From Alopecurus myosuroides (lineage: Eukaryota > Streptophyta > Magnoliopsida > Poales > Poaceae), in the NCBI GenBank assembly GCA_028641055.1, contig CM054059.1, positions 438,187,095-438,251,094 on the forward strand: 64,000 bases of DNA, written 5' to 3'. The notes below the pieces were generated by a model that ran no database searches, was not told the DNA's origin, and saw only the letters and a program-made list of their open reading frames with translations. The position numbers and the translations under genes are program-made. Each line of letters begins with the position of its first letter. The stretch's first letter is position 1. Positions 29,391 to 42,553 of the stretch are shown here, in pieces.

Positions 29391-31629
29391 CTAATAAATT
29401 CATTTAAACTCCAATTTCAAAATATAAAATATGTTTTCCATGCAGAATTAAATGCTCTACCTGTTTAAACCATTTGTGCACTATTTTGAACATTCCAAAT
29501 CAATTCAAAAATTCAAATTCAAATAACTCTTTTGAATTTGATTAAATTCATAACTATTTCAAATTTAATTCAAATGGCACATATAAAATATGTTTTCCAA
29601 CCAGAGCAATGCAAGGAATCTGTTCATGACATTCATACAACTGTTTGCATCTTGCTTTGTGCATTTTAGCTTGTGATGCATGTTCACCTAATATCTAAAT
29701 ATGGAATGTGTTGGGGTATTTAATTCAGTTGTTGCCCTATTCCATTTAATATTGCTTAACTCACCCATTTACTGTTTTCCATGCTAAACAACATTTAAAT
29801 TGATGGTTAGCTAAACAACTTGAACCAATAATTATTGTACGGACTCCGGTTCCGATTAAATTGCTTAATGTTGCATCTTGCTTTGCATATCGCCTGTCAT
29901 GCATATAAAATAGGATCATGCTGGATTTTTTGCCGTAGAAGTAATTGTTGCATCCGGTGTTTGTTCTAGTTCGTTGCTTCTTCGCGGATAGGACGTTGAG
30001 ATGATGTGAGTAACGACAAGTTCTTCGGATGTACCTCTACTTGCTGGATCTCAGGCAAGTATACTCACTTTCTACCTATGTTGCCTTTCCTCACTTGTTA
30101 CCGATTCTTTCCGTTGTATTTATGCTAGCCTAGTATTTTTCGATGCTTGTGTTCCGATCCCATCACATGTTTACCCTGCTGCCACGATATTGCCTTACCT
30201 CCACACCTATAACCCTGTTGTTTGTTGGCCTGTGTCGTACTAGCATGCTTAGGTTTGTTTGCGCTCTAGTCCTGTTGTCCTTTGTTCTATCACCTGTTTA
30301 GTCGATAGTTGGGTTTCAATTCAATCAACTTCATGTTAATGTTTTGGGTAATATTAATTTGATGATAAGGCACCGGCAGGAGGCCCGGCGTGGTTTTGAG
30401 GCCTGCTAGTGTCGACCTTAATTAGGAAAAGGGTCTTGTCCTCCGATCCAGGATGAGCGCACTAACCGCATGTGGGAAGCGAGTATGGGCGCCCCCCGCA
30501 ATTCTGATTCGATTCGCATCTCGTCCAAATCGCCACACTTAGTTCGGGCTTTCCATTTGATGCATGCATATGCAGGTGTGAGCCCTTGGCGCCAGGGTGG
30601 AACTTTTGTAGTCGGCATTTAGGGCGGCGTGGTCTTCCAGTGCTATGAGGGTCCCCCTTTTCTTCGTGGGGGCTCGATTAGCCGGGTACGCACAACACGT
30701 GGTTCTTTGGGCTTGATGCGAAGAAGAGTTGGGTTGGGTTGAGTGCCTCGCTTGGTGGAAGGGCCTTTCCATCTGGCGGGTCATTCTTACGTGTACGGCC
30801 AAATTGGTGCATCCCTGCAGGGTTAATCTTCTCGAGAAGCCGTGTTGTCCGCGGTTATGGATGACTTGGTGAAAGTGCTGGAGTACTCAGACAACTTACA
30901 CTTAACAATGATAACTTGACTAGTAATATAGATTACCTCCACCATAATAATGAATGTCACCTTAATTAGCAGTGTGAGTTTCCTTGGGTTGCTTCCTTAG
31001 TAGGGGTAACACTGGATGGGTATTGTTTGGTGAGTAGTTATAGTTGGTTTTGTCGCGCTATCTTACCCCTTTCTTTTAGCCGGATGTTGTAGCGTGTCTC
31101 TGTAGTTAGTTAGTGCAGCCCGCTGCCGCTTCTTTGCAATAATCCCTTCCTTCCGTTCTACACAAAGTATTTGTATCTTGTGATGATTGGTTACGCTGGT
31201 ATCTTGTGAGTATGGTTTATCCACTTGCCAGTACTTAATAGTACTGACCCACGAATCCATTTCGTGGCTGCATATTCCACATTGCAGTCAACAGGTTTGA
31301 AGTCTGACGACGTTAGCTTGGGAATCCCTCCGGCTTGGCCTGGGCAGGGATTGGACGCCATCGGTTATCTTCAGGACTCTTAGTCCAATTTGTATCTTGT
31401 CCGTAGTCGGGCGCTATGTTGTTTCTTCCGCTGTCATTTGGATCTTTGTATTGTATCAGTTGTATCCTTGACTCGTTTGAGTCGTCTTGTATATACCTCC
31501 TCTGTTGTTGTTGTGGATTATTCGTGAACTATTGTAATGTTATCACAAGTGGCAACCTGGAATCGGTTATTATGTGGATTTTGGCGGAAATGCTGAAATC
31601 TGCATAATGCCCGATCTCGGGGCGTCACA
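29391..31629 (+). other. Remaining T1: AT-rich spacer and conserved 3' part
   Basis: 29391-29930 is AT-rich with repeated ATTCAAA words. 29940-31629 is more balanced and aligns in reverse with T2 58815-60520 (for example TGATGTGAGYAACGACAAGTTCT and GATCTCAGGCAAGTATACTCAC). No gene found; the open frame 31416-31607 is a chance frame. Confidence 0.6.
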
Positions 31630-31634
31630 TACGC

Positions 31635-34069
31635 CTCTTCCCTTCCTCCCGAAAGGAAGAATAAAGCAGGAGCTGCGGATGAGACTCCTACTGCTGGCAC
31701 TGTCCAGAATTCGCCCGGCGTAGCCCCCAATGTGGCGACTACGGAACATGGAGTTGCTAGTTCTGCTGCCGGAGCTTCAGCTTCAAAAGAGGTGACAGGT
31801 AGCTCAGCAGATCCCCTCTCCCGTGCCAAGGGCCAGGTAAATTCTGTTACTTGCCTTTAGTTTGTTATCGGGTGCACGACAGTGCTCCCGATGGGAGTAG
31901 CCCCCGAGGCTGTAGTTGGTCGCATGTGATCGGCTACAGGCTCAAAGTCTGTCTTTTCCTTCTTCTTGGTTTTATCGGGTGCACGGCAGTGCTCCCGATG
32001 GGAGTAGCCCCCGAGGCTTTACTCGATTGATTGCAATCGGGTATAGGCTCCAATTTTTCTCTTCTAATTCTTCTGTTTCTGTGTTCTTTGCAGTCGCTCA
32101 TTGACTCCCTTGCGGCGATTGGCCGCCGCGTTGTTTTTGCTGAGTCTGAGTGCGGGATCCTTCGGGCGGACCGTAGTCGACTCACCACAGAGAATGAGCT
32201 TCTTCGAGGTAAGCTTAGCCCTCTTTTTCTGTTTGTATTTTTTCCATCAGTTCTTCGATTCTGATAAGTGTTGTCGTGCAGCTCAACTTGAGTTTTCGAA
32301 GACCAGGAAAGACAATGCTTCTACTCGGGTAACAACTCTAGAGGCTGAGTTGGCGGCCGTTCGCCAGGATCTGGAATCCTCCCGCATGTCTTCGGCTGAT
32401 CTTGAAGGGAAGCTTGCTTCTACCCAAGAGGCTTTGAAGAAGTTGGAGGAAACCAACACCAAGGCGGATGCCGATCTTGTCGACTTTATTCGTCCCCTCG
32501 CCGAGCGCTTTGCGGGTAAGTTACCTTTGGCTTATAATTTGTCTTCTGCTGTCTTGAATCTTGACGTTCTTTTCTTTGTAGGTCTTCTGGGTGTTCCTCT
32601 GGTAGTTCCTGGAGTCCAGCGGGTGGACGCGCTGACGGACTCGCTTGCCCAGCTCAGGAGGCATGTCGAAGGAGTTTGCTCCTTGGTCGGCAATGCCACT
32701 CAAGTGTTGACGCAGCTGCATGGTCGCCTTCTCGTCAATGATGCATCTCCACCCGCGCTAGGTGACCTGCTGAAGATCTTCTCGGAGAGCAATCTCCTTG
32801 ATGCCTACGCGGTCACTCAGTCGGAGTCTGGGGCGAAGACGGCCATCCAGTTCGCGCTGGCGCATGGAGTTAGCGGCTTGGAGGAAGCCTACTCGGATCT
32901 CCCAGTCGATCCTTCCACGGGCAAAAAGGTAGGGCTTCGTCGATTTGGCGAGCCAGCCGCCGTCCTCGCTCGGAAGTTATCTGAGCTGTTTGCTCGACTT
33001 AAGGGAGGGACGACTGCCGCGAGTGGGAGTACCACTGTAGCTTCTTAGTTTATTTCGTTTGTACTTTGCAACTTCGATTGTAATGAACCCTGGGATGTGC
33101 TCCCGCTTGTCCAATATTTTAATCGAGATGCTTTTGCTGAAATGCTTCCCGCGATTGTACGTGTGCTCCCGATGGGAGTAGCCCCCGAGCACCTGTCGAA
33201 TAGGTGGTGAATATATCTCGAGTAGGGCACCTTATTCCTTTAATCTTCTTTGTACTTTTCAGGTATCCGAGGTGGCCGTAGAACCTTCAGGTGGACCTGC
33301 TGCCCCAACAGATCCGCTTGTCGCTGCTGTTGGGACTTTGGCAGGTCTTCATGATCGTGTAACTGATGGTGAGCGCAGGCTGAAAGCGTTGCGCGGGGTA
33401 GCCGATGTGGCGAAGTCCAAGCAAAAACTGGCGACTGAACGCGAACAGTTTCTGATGGACGAGTTGGCTTCCGTCGCTAGGGACTTGCTGTGTAAGTAAT
33501 ATAGCCCCCGAGTCTTTTTAGTCTTGTTTCCTTGCCTAATCATGCATGTTTGCTCTTCAGTTGTTAAATCGGATGATAGGGAGGAAAAACAGTGGGTAGA
33601 AAACCACATTCTTCAAGAAGCTGGCAGCTCAAGGCCTCATGCGAGTAACTTTTGGTCTGATCGCAGTCGAGGCTTTGTGTTGGCTACTTTGAAGTTCCGT
33701 GTCACCCAGGTAAAAGTTCTCGTGAGTTCTTTTCACGAGGTCTTGGTCGCGATGAACGCCGCGTTCTATCCGCTGCAAAGGGGTCCTAAAGACTGGAGCC
33801 ATCTCCTCAGACTTTTCGGGCAAGAGGGAGAGATTCGCGAGTGTATACGTAATCAGATGACTTGCGGCGCGGTGGTGGCTCTCTCCTTTGTCCGGATATG
33901 GCATCCTGAGGTGAACTTTAACTCCGTAGCTAGGCTGCCAGATGGTCCAATCGATGATATTTCGCCGCATTATAACGCTGTTCGCCCTGCAGCGGAAAAA
34001 ATCATTCGACTGACCTCCGATGAAGTAGATAGAGTGCTGGCGACTGAGAATGCTCGGCACCATGATTGA
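31635..34069 (+). pseudogene. E2 antisense gene, main surviving part
   Basis: Exons: 31635-31836 (Ala/Ser/Glu-rich), 32094-32208, 32282-32515 (coiled coil), 32582-32928 or on to the stop at 33048, 33263-33491, 33561-34069. The 66-nt intron at 32516-32581 has no stop and a length divisible by three, so retention would keep the frame. The C-terminal exon encodes SFHEVLVAMNAAFYPLQRG and CGAVVALSFVRIWHPEVNF, comparable with family A's GADVMLLCIASWYENL. Introns carry repeated GTAGCCCCCGAG. The exons present are open, unlike E1's exon 1, but the gene lacks its promoter and first exons. Function unknown, probably nuclear. Confidence 0.65.
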
Positions 34070-34347
34070 TTGTTGGATGTATACATCCTGTAATGCTTGT
34101 ATAGTTTGTAAAAACTGTTGTAAGGTGTGGAACCCTGTATGTATATATTTTCCAGTGACGCTGAGTTTTAGGCGTAGCCCCCGTGTGTTTATGGGGTGTA
34201 TACCTGTAACTATTTAGCGTGTAAGGATGAATAATCTTCGAGTAAATATGGTTGAGAAACCATGTATTTTATTGCGATGACTGAAAAGTCATGTATTCGA
34301 GCTACAAGAATGGTAGTATAGCCTTATTGTTGTGAGAACAAGTAAAT
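34070..34347. other. E2 space between convergent antisense gene and integrase
   Basis: Counterpart of 26256-26540: no gene; contains GCGTAGCCCCCGTG at about 34172. Confidence 0.5.
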
Positions 34348-35100
34348 CTAGGGATAAAATTTGCGGAGGTGTGCGATATTCCAAGGATTGGAATAGATTC
34401 CTCCAGTCGATGGGTTCTTCAGCCTGTAGGCTCCGCCTGGGATAACTTCGTGTATGATGAAGGGTCCTTCCCATGGTGGCTCGAGCTTGTGTCCCTCCTT
34501 CTGCTTGAGCCGCAGCACTAGATCTCCAACTACGAATGCTCTGTGGCGTATGCGGCGACTATGATAGTTTCGCAGTGATTGTTGATATACTGCGGATCTT
34601 GCGAGCGCAATATCACGCATCTCATCGAGTGCATCTATATCTTCCGCGAGTGCCTTGTTGGAGGCTTCTTCGCTGTAAGCCACAACTCGTGGAGCGCTGA
34701 ATCTAACATCCTCGGGAAGGACTGCTTCTGCCCCGTATACCATGAAAAATGGTGTGTAGTTTGTGGATCGGTTTGGAGTTGTGCGGAGGCTCCATAGTAC
34801 GGAGGGAAGCTCTTCGGCCCAATGTCCTGCTGCGGGGTGTAAACGATCGAGTAGACGTTTCTTGATGCCAGCTGAAACTAAGCTGTTGGATCTTTCGACT
34901 TGTCCGTTCGTTTGCGGGTGGGCGATTGAAGCAAACTTGAAGTTGATGCCCTTTTCCTCGCAGAACTGTTGTGTTTCCTTTGCCGTGAAGTTTGTACCAT
35001 TGTCTGTAATGATATCGTGTGGTACCCCAAATCTGCATACGATGGAATCGAGGAACTTGACGGCGCATTGGGCGCTAGCCGAAGTTACTGGCATGACCTC
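34348..35100 (-). pseudogene. E2 integrase, C-terminal part
   Basis: Open frame encoding the second half of the integrase core (ITDNGTNF, TNGQVERSNS) and the C-terminal region to the stop at 34348. Interrupted at 35100 by A2; the N-terminal part resumes at 50523. The residues here look intact, but the rest of E2 pol is broken. Confidence 0.85.
35096..35100. other. A2 target-site duplication, left copy (ACCTC)
   Basis: ACCTC also follows A2 at 50518-50522; the integrase frame is continuous across the empty site. Confidence 0.95.
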
Positions 35101-36010
35101 TGTCGTGGTGGTGTCACGGCAGATGCCATGGGATGGCTAAAGATGTGGGGACGATGGACGCTGGAGGTATCCGGGGAGGGATCACGCGACGAGTAGACGC
35201 GTGAGGTAAGAACAATACACTGCAAACAACACGATCTACCCAGGTTCAGGGCCCTCGTGAGGAGGTAAAACCCCTACTCCTGCCTTTCTCTATGTATTAC
35301 GGTGTCTCTCCGAGTAGGTACAATACAAATGATATCTCTACCGAGTAGCCCCTTGCCCCTCTCCGAGTAGAGCTAGGTCAAGAACTTAGGGATTCTAGGG
35401 TTTCCAGGGAGCAACCGTTAGCCTCTATGGGAGCCTGCCTCGCGCAGGAGGCGGCGGGGCACCTTATATACATGGCGCCCAGCCGGATACGTCCAAATCT
35501 AGACAAGTGTCGACATAGTGTGCACACCGTCCTTTCACCGAGTACCCGCTGACAGCTTTGGTCGTTGGTCTTGGCTGCTTCTGTAAAGTCGTTGGGCAAA
35601 ACTAGGGGACAGACTGGTATCACTGTACCTAGTCACAGAGTAGGCCCCCCTTATCCTGCCACCGACTGCTTCCTTGCTGTCACTGTCAGGCAGGCCGTCC
35701 CCACGTGAACAGTAGTTCGAATGCTGCCAAGTACGGACCCATGATACGCGGGATCCTGTGTCAGAACGGCTCCTTTGACTTCCTGCCCGAGTAGTTTCCC
35801 GCCAAAGGTTCCCGCCAATTGTACTCGGGCCAAACCTTCTACTCGACAGGGTAGGACTTGACTGATATCTCCTTCTGGTCATCTTGAGGTGAGACCGAGT
35901 AGCAGTCGACCGGGTAGCGAGTACCCGGTAGTCGGCTACTCGACCAACCTCTCTTCTGTAAGCGGCCTTTACCACCTGTCTTTACCCTACTCGGGGGTAA
36001 CCCCCCGACA
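35101..36010 (-). repeat. A2 3' LTR (910 bp)
   Basis: Boundaries are set by the TSD and by the PPT at 36011. Same blocks as the A1 LTR, with scattered substitutions and short indels (for example 35405-35430). Confidence 0.95.
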
Positions 36011-36027
36011 GCAGTCCCCGAAGCTGG
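36011..36027 (-). other. A2 polypurine tract region
   Basis: Same sequence as A1 10616-10632: element strand CCAGCTTCGGGGACTGC then the LTR. Confidence 0.6.
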
Positions 36028-36524
36028 TTGAGTCTTGCGAACTTGTTCACTAGGCTCTGCCAGCTTAAAACCAGCCTTTGCATCTCAGCCATCGAACCTC
36101 AAGATGCCGAGTAGGTCCTCCGAGTAGCCTTCCGGAAAGTATCTTGGGTTTCCTTTTCCGAGTAGCACTTGCTTTCTACTCTGTATCCGAGTAAAAAGAC
36201 TTAGCGAAAATTCGCAAACTGAGCCTCTGCAGCGCAGAGCAACATCCAGCCCTTCACGCAGGCACCGCCCACGTGTCAAGCATCCACGACCTTGTCGTTT
36301 GGTTGCCCAGGACACGACGCCACGTGTCCAGTTTTCACGCCGTGGGCCCACCGGCCGTCATGTCCCATCACGCGCAATTACTGGCCACGATCTGAAGGTG
36401 GGATCAAATGCGGCCGTTACGCGCGCAGCCCGCGCTTGTGTGCGTTTCTAGCCGGCCACAGGATCCACCACACGCCACAGTCGATCCCACTACCGCGGTG
36501 GTAACGGTAATACCGCGAGGGAGA

Positions 36525-36531
36525 TATAAAT
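36525..36531 (+). promoter_or_regulatory. TATA box of the A2 antisense gene
   Basis: TATAAAT in GAGATATAAATACC, 167 bp before the start codon at 36698; same context as A1 11134. Confidence 0.65.
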
Positions 36532-36697
36532 ACCCCCGCGGTAACTTCCTTTTCTTCTTCCCTGCTCTTTTCCCCTTCTACCTCTTGTCCTTCTTCTCCA
36601 CCGAGCCCTCCGCCGCCGCGCAAGCTTCCGCGCCGCCGCGGACTCACCCCACCGAGCAACTTCACTCGAAAATCATCCACTCCTCCCACTCGCAACA

Positions 36698-39600
36698 ATG
36701 GCCAAGGCTAGCTGGGCGGGTTCCTCCGTCACCAAGGCCAATCTCGCCTGGCTCGTGACCAGCAGAAGGGTTCCCCCCGGCGTGGAGTGCCGGGCACCCG
36801 ACGACGAGGTCGTGCCAACTCCACAGGACGGCGAGCGGGTGGTCTTCATGTCGCACTTCGAGCGCGGCTTCGGACTGCCCGCCTCCGACTTTCTGCGCAA
36901 ATTCCTCGACCACTTCGGGCTGCAGATGCACCATCTGCCGCCCAACGCGGTCGTCTTCCTCGCCTACCACGCCGTGGTCTGCGAGGCTTTCCTCGGCATC
37001 AGGCCCACGACTGATACGTGGCTCAGGTACTTTAATCTCCGCCAACAGTCAGTCGGGAAGAAAGACGGTGCAGGTATCGGCCGCGCCACCGACACGGGCT
37101 GTGCCATGATGGTGCAGCGGACGGGTACGAACCATCCCCGCATCCAGGGGCTGGATTCCTGCCGAATGTGGCAGCAGACCTTCTTCTATGTCAAGAACGT
37201 CCCCGCCACGGAAGGAGGTGTGGTTGATGATCGAATCAACCTGCCCGCTTGGAGGAATCGTGCTCCACTCGGGTCGAACTGGAAGGAGAAGCCCACCATC
37301 GACGAAATCGCCGTCGAGATAGAAGACAGACTCGGCGAGTTGAAGAAGCTGGGCCTCAAGAACGACGACCCGGTGGTATGCTGGATCAAGCGCCGAGTAC
37401 TCCCTCTGCAGGAGCGCTGCCATCTCATGTGTTACATGGGAGGCCCGCGCGACTGCACCAGGACCACCACCATCGAAATCGACGACGCGGATGTTGCCTA
37501 TCATGCCAGGAACATGCTGAATACAGCCGTACGCAGCCGATTGCCCGGGTACGCTGTTCTCACTCTGCTTTCGCCTCTGCTTCCCGAGTAGATAACCTCC
37601 CTTTCCGCCCCGACTAGCAATCACCTGTCGCACCGAGTATAGCACTTAGTCGACTCGCACTTAGGCTCAATATGCTTTGTGTTTGCACGCCTATCCGGGT
37701 AGAACACTTGAAAAACTGCATAGGCTTAGTGTGCTTTGTGTCTGCACGCCTGTCCGAGTAGAATACTTAGAAAACTGCATAGGCTTAGTGTGCTTTGTGT
37801 TTGCACGCCTATCCGAGTAGAATACTTAGAAAACTGCATAGGCTTAGTGTGCTTTGTGTTTGCACGCCTACCCGAGTAGAGTTCCATACTGCTACTCGGT
37901 TGACTTATGATCCTTCTCTGTCTTTCAGACTCTTACTCGACAGCTGATTGAGAGTCGCGAAGTTTTTGAAGACAACTGGTTCGCCGATCGCGAGGAGGAT
38001 GACATGCTGCCCTCTGATGACGCGGAACCGAGCAGTCCCGTTCCTGACAAGCGCGATGCTCTCCGCACTTGGTCGGATGAAGGCTCTCACGGTATTGTTA
38101 TTTTCATCTTGTTTGCTTCTGAGAAACACCAACCCCTTGCACTGCTGTTCCTGATTCTTCCTTCTTCTCCTTTGAACTTCTCAGATGAGGCCGCTGCGGA
38201 GAAGGACGACGAGGATGAGGGCGAGAACGAGGGCGATGCGCCCCTCGTCGTCCAACCTTTGTCTACTGCCCCTCCCGAAACCCGCAAGCGGACTAGGAGC
38301 GAAGCGCAGGCACCTCCAGCCAAGAAGAGGAAGCCCGCCGAGAAGGAGGAGGCCGCCGAGAAGAAGAAGAAAGTTACTGTCAAGAAACCCCGACGACAGC
38401 TTAAATCCACCAATGCGTGAGTTCTCTTCTCGTTTGCCCTCCTTCTCGCGTAGTACTGATTTCTCCCAAATCTTCTTCCAATCCCTGATCTCTTTCTTCT
38501 CTGCAGTCCTGCCATGGATGCGAACGCAGCCCTCGCGTCCGACCAAGCCCAGAAGAAACCAGTACCTCTGGTCAACCTGGACGATGATGATGAGGATCGC
38601 GACGCCAATGCTGCTGCTGCCAATCCAGCACAAGGAGCAGCGTCAGAACCAGCAGCACAAGACACCGCCGTCCACGACGAGAGACCCCCTTCTCCTCCGG
38701 CTAGCAACGCCGAGGAGAACCAAGAACAAGAAATGCAAGACGCCGCCGCCCTTGAGCGGCCAGAAGTAGAACGAGAGCAGCCCACCACGGAGGCTGCTGC
38801 ACAAGAGAACATCACCGCCGAGCAGCCGACGACAGACGACACCGCCGCGGATGCTACCGTAGCAGATGTCTACCCACTGCCAGGCAGCGCACCGAGTGGT
38901 GTTCTGCCAGGAGCTGCAGCGGCGCCACCAACTGCGCAAGGCCCTACGCCACCAACTGCGCAAGGCCCTACACCACCAACTTCCTCCTTGTCTCCACAGA
39001 GCAAGGACACATCCAGCCCTCCTGGGCGAGCAGCCAAGCAACAGGCCCTTGATGCTCTGAGGGATTATTGTTCCAAGAAAGGCCTTTCTGAGAAGGAGAC
39101 CGCCGATAAGATGGCTGCTGAGGAGGCCAAGGCCAAGGAGGAGGCCGCCGAGAAGGTCAAAGCTGAGAAAGAAGCTGCTGAGAGAGCCAAGGCCGAGCAG
39201 AAGAAGGCCAGGGCTGAGCAGAAGAAGGCCGAGAAGCAAGCTGCCGAGAAGGCAGTCGCCGAGAAGGCAAAGGCCAAGACTGAGGGGAAGAGACCCGAGG
39301 ATCTCGAGAAGCAGGAAATCGAGAAGGAACGAACGAAGAAAAGGGCCAGAGACCAAGGCGCATCCGCAGGCGGAGCACTCGTGATTCGCGACTCCGGCCC
39401 GATTCCTGCTGCGCTCTCGGCTGATGCTCGCGCTGCTGGTCAGCCCTGCTACCCGGAATATATGATTGAGGTTAGCCACCAACATAGCATCGGCTTCCCT
39501 CCCCAAGATAAAGCTGTAGCTATTCAGAAGGGGAGGAAAGCTGTAGCCAGGAATACTCCTCCCTTCGATCCAGCCCAGAACAAACCCGTCAATATTGCTT

Positions 39601-41879
39601 CTCGGGGAGCCCAAGACAAGCCAATAACCTCCAAGGGTCTTGAGCAGGTACTGGACACTGTCGGCTACATCAGCGCCAAGTGGGACAGCGGGGTTCTCGG
39701 AGAGGAGAAGTGGCACGGCTTGACCCTTGGCTCCGTCGACCACTACCGCGTGGAGTGGAACAAGATCGACCTGGGACACCAGCCCATGTCCGTCTCCACC
39801 GATACCGCAACCCTCGCAGCCAAGATGTTCTTGCACCGCAAGAACGCCGAAGATATCGAACAGAGCTACGCAGTAAGTCTTTTTGCCTTTTTCGAGTTGA
39901 ATTTTCTTCTCTTCTACTCGCCTTTCTTCTTTCTTACCATCACCCCCAGTCCCCGAGATTTGGGTCGAGTAGATGGATACTCTCCGAGTAGCCTCCTACT
40001 CGGGCCGAATCTTCTCTGCTTTGCCTAACTCATTTTCTTCTCGGTTTTCAGGATAGCGTTCTTAAGCGGACCAACTTGTACCGCATCCTTCTCTGGAATC
40101 ACTCCATCGCCAGGAGGCGAATTGCTGCGCTGGAGAAGGAAAAGATAGCTGCTGAGGCTGCGAGCAAAAATGCAAACGACAGCACCCAACAGCTGGCCGA
40201 AGTGCAAGGTACGCCTTTAGCCACGCGGTTTCTGCGTTTTATGTTTACGCCCGCTTCTGCTTTCTCACGCGCTAACCTTTTCTTCTCTGCAGACAAACTG
40301 AAGGCCTTGGCCGATGAGCATGAAAAATGCCGTAGCTTCGTGGAGAACGCCGAGGCCACCATAAAGAAACTTGAAGGTGAGTTTGCTGTTTACTCGGTGT
40401 GACCTTGAGTTTGGTTCTTCTCTGCCCGTTTACTGACCTCATCTTATCTTCTCGCAGAAGATTATAAGTCCTTTGCTGAGGCGCACCAAGATTGCGTCAA
40501 GCCAGTGGAGGTGGAGAAGCAGCTATCCGACCAGGCCATTACTCTGGTGAAGGACCACACCACCGAGATGGAGAAGCTGCAGGTCCAGCTTCAGAACGCA
40601 CTCCAAGACGCCGTGAAGATTGGCGCCGAGAGGGACACGGCCATCGCCGAGAAAGCCAAGGCCGAGACTACTTTCAAGGCCAAGGAGAGGGCCCTCGAGG
40701 CTGAATGCGAGACTCTGAAGAAGACCAATGCTAATCTTTTCGCTCAGATGGACACCCTGCGCCAGATCCAATCAAAGCACATTAGCAACGAGGAATCTTG
40801 GAGAACCAAGCTGCAGCAGCTGCGCCGCCAACTGATCGGTAAGTTCTTTTCTTCATTGCATCTTTTCTTCTCGGTCTTATTCCTTCTCGGCTTCCTTTTT
40901 TCTTTCTCGGTTTTTGATCTTGCCACTTGCTATTTCAGAGATCTGGCCTCGTCTTGAGTCTACCTCTGCGCCCACGATAGCCAAGGCCCGAGCAGTTCGC
41001 CTCTCGCTGGGTGAGCCGATTGACACCAGGGCTGATATCGAGGACAGCTTGCTGGTGCTCAAAGGTTACTTCGAACAGCTGGCCGGCTGCGGGACTGATT
41101 TGATGCATGCGGGCTTTGAGCTCCACCGGCTGTTCTGGCCTCATGATCCTGAGCCAAAAAGCATGCGGGAGCTCGCCCTCAAGCTGGAGAACGTGAAGGC
41201 CGAGTTGAAAAAGTGGCGAGCCTCCGGAGCCCGTGCTGGTGCGGACGTGATGCTTCTCTGCATTGCGTCCTGGTATGAGAACCTGGATATGCAGCTCATC
41301 CGCGGGAAGCGCAATAACTCCAAGTGGGAGACTGATGCCGATAGCGTGGCCTTGCGCAAGCAGATTGCATATGATGTCGCAGAATGCGCCGAGACGGAGG
41401 TCTACATCGATGGCGTCCCCGAACCCGACACCGAGTACGAGGACGACGAAGATGATGACGACGAGGAAGAACTTGGTGATTTCTTCGAATCTCCCAAGGG
41501 CAAGGCCGGGAAGGGAAAGGCCACCGTCGTCGCGAGTAGCGACGAAGACGAAGGGGCGCACATCGACTCCGAGCCACTCGACTTCGGCACTTCCTCAGGT
41601 GCTGCTCTCGACGACACGGTGCCTCCTCCTGGCCACGCTTCAGGCTCCTCTTCGGCTCCAGGGCCCGTCTCGGTGGCCACGGCCACTTCCGAGCAGGCGG
41701 CCACCCAGGGGGATGCCGAGATGGAGGAATCCGCCACCGCCCAGGCGGGAGCGGATGCCGCTCAAGCCAGCACCGAAGGAACAGCTACCGCGACCGCTAC
41801 TGAAGAAACTGCTGCCAAGACCGCCGCCGAGGAAACAGCTGCCAAGGCCAGCGCCGAGAACATCGCCTCTTCAACTTGA
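36698..41879 (+). pseudogene. A2 antisense gene (aORF), eight exons, frame disrupted in exon 1
   Basis: Exons: 36698-37548, 37929-38091, 38185-38416, 38507-39872, 40052-40208, 40293-40376, 40458-40838, 40939-41879. Borders and phases equal A1 except exon 1, which lacks 40 nt near its end (around 37523) relative to A1. As modelled this puts exon 2 out of frame with an early stop. The gap is flanked by short AGCC repeats, so it looks like a deletion in A2. Exon 7 has Gln where A1 has the stop. Domains are as in A1, with a longer KAEKE-type repeat in exon 4 and shorter Pro/Ala repeats (PPTAQGPT twice). Exon 3's donor, ACG|GTATTG, is weaker than A1's GTAAGT. Confidence 0.72.
37640..37885 (+). repeat. 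About 61-bp minisatellite in intron 1 of the A2 antisense gene
   Basis: Four units, the last three almost identical: ACTTAGAAAACTGCATAGG, TTAGTGTGCTTTGTGTTTGC, ACGCCTATCCGAGTAGAAT. Higher homogeneity than in A1 points to recent turnover. Confidence 0.85.
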
Positions 41880-42553
41880 AGCAACCTGCAATCTTTTTTC
41901 ACTTGAACCTTTATCAGACCCCGGGATGCCGGGAGCAAATGTAACAGACTACCTTTATCTTGTTTGCTACTCAGTTTTTATGCCCACTCTGTTTACGTTG
42001 ACATTAATCAATTTGAACGACACTGGCTTAATGCCGAGTTGTGTTTCCATGCGAGTCCCCGAGTAGCATTTCTTATTCACCCTGTCTTTTCATCTCTGCT
42101 CTACCTGCGACTTGTCGCTTGTTTGGTATTCGAGTCACAAGAATCAAGGAACAAGGCTGCAAATACTTAGCCGCTAGAAACAATCATGATAACGCAGCCC
42201 ACCACCTAGCCGAGAAGACGGAAACAGGGAATAACAGTAATAAACAGTCTACTCGGTTCCCGCACTCTTTCTTCCTTAGTGATTTTCGTGTGCCCATTGA
42301 CCCTTTGCTTGTTCTCTTGCTTGCCATGAAGCCGGGTTTCGGACAACAGCAGAGTCGAAGAGTTGGCATATAGGTTTAAACACAGTACTCAATACACTTA
42401 TGAGTTCTAAAGTGGAGCAACCGAGTAGACAAACAGTAAAGCCGAGTAAGAAAAACACTTAGAGCAATTTTGGACGAGGGCAGTCCCCGAGAACAATTTC
42501 AGATTGCAGAGTAGAATTTCAACTCGGATAAGAGGGTACATACACATCTTTGC
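41880..42553. other. A2 space between convergent antisense gene and pol
   Basis: Homologous to 16431-17104. No gene; PPT-like GGCAGTCCCCGAG at about 42479. Confidence 0.6.

Larger units (their letters stand above)
27873..31629 (+). mobile_element. T1: 3,757-bp non-coding TG...CA element, probably a solo long LTR
   Basis: It starts TGTAACACCC and ends GGGGCGTCACA, has a 5-bp TSD (TACGC), and has no LTRs of its own and no RT, integrase or transposase. Those ends and TSD are what a solo LTR of a long-LTR Ty3/gypsy element (Tekay/Del type, where TGTAACACCC starts are common) would leave. The alternative is a non-autonomous element using a gypsy-like integrase, since the ends also form an imperfect inverted repeat TGTRACRCCC. 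Internally: AT-rich head, GC-rich module (28190-29390) with a tRNA-like segment, long AT-rich part, then a mixed 3' part. T2 has the same layout. Confidence 0.75.

Noticed and set aside
27873..31629. T1 as a Ginger-like or other cut-and-paste DNA transposon
   Set aside because: The terminal TGTRACRCCC inverted match is imperfect and short, no transposase is present, and TG...CA ends with a 5-bp TSD fit a solo LTR better. Kept only as an alternative.
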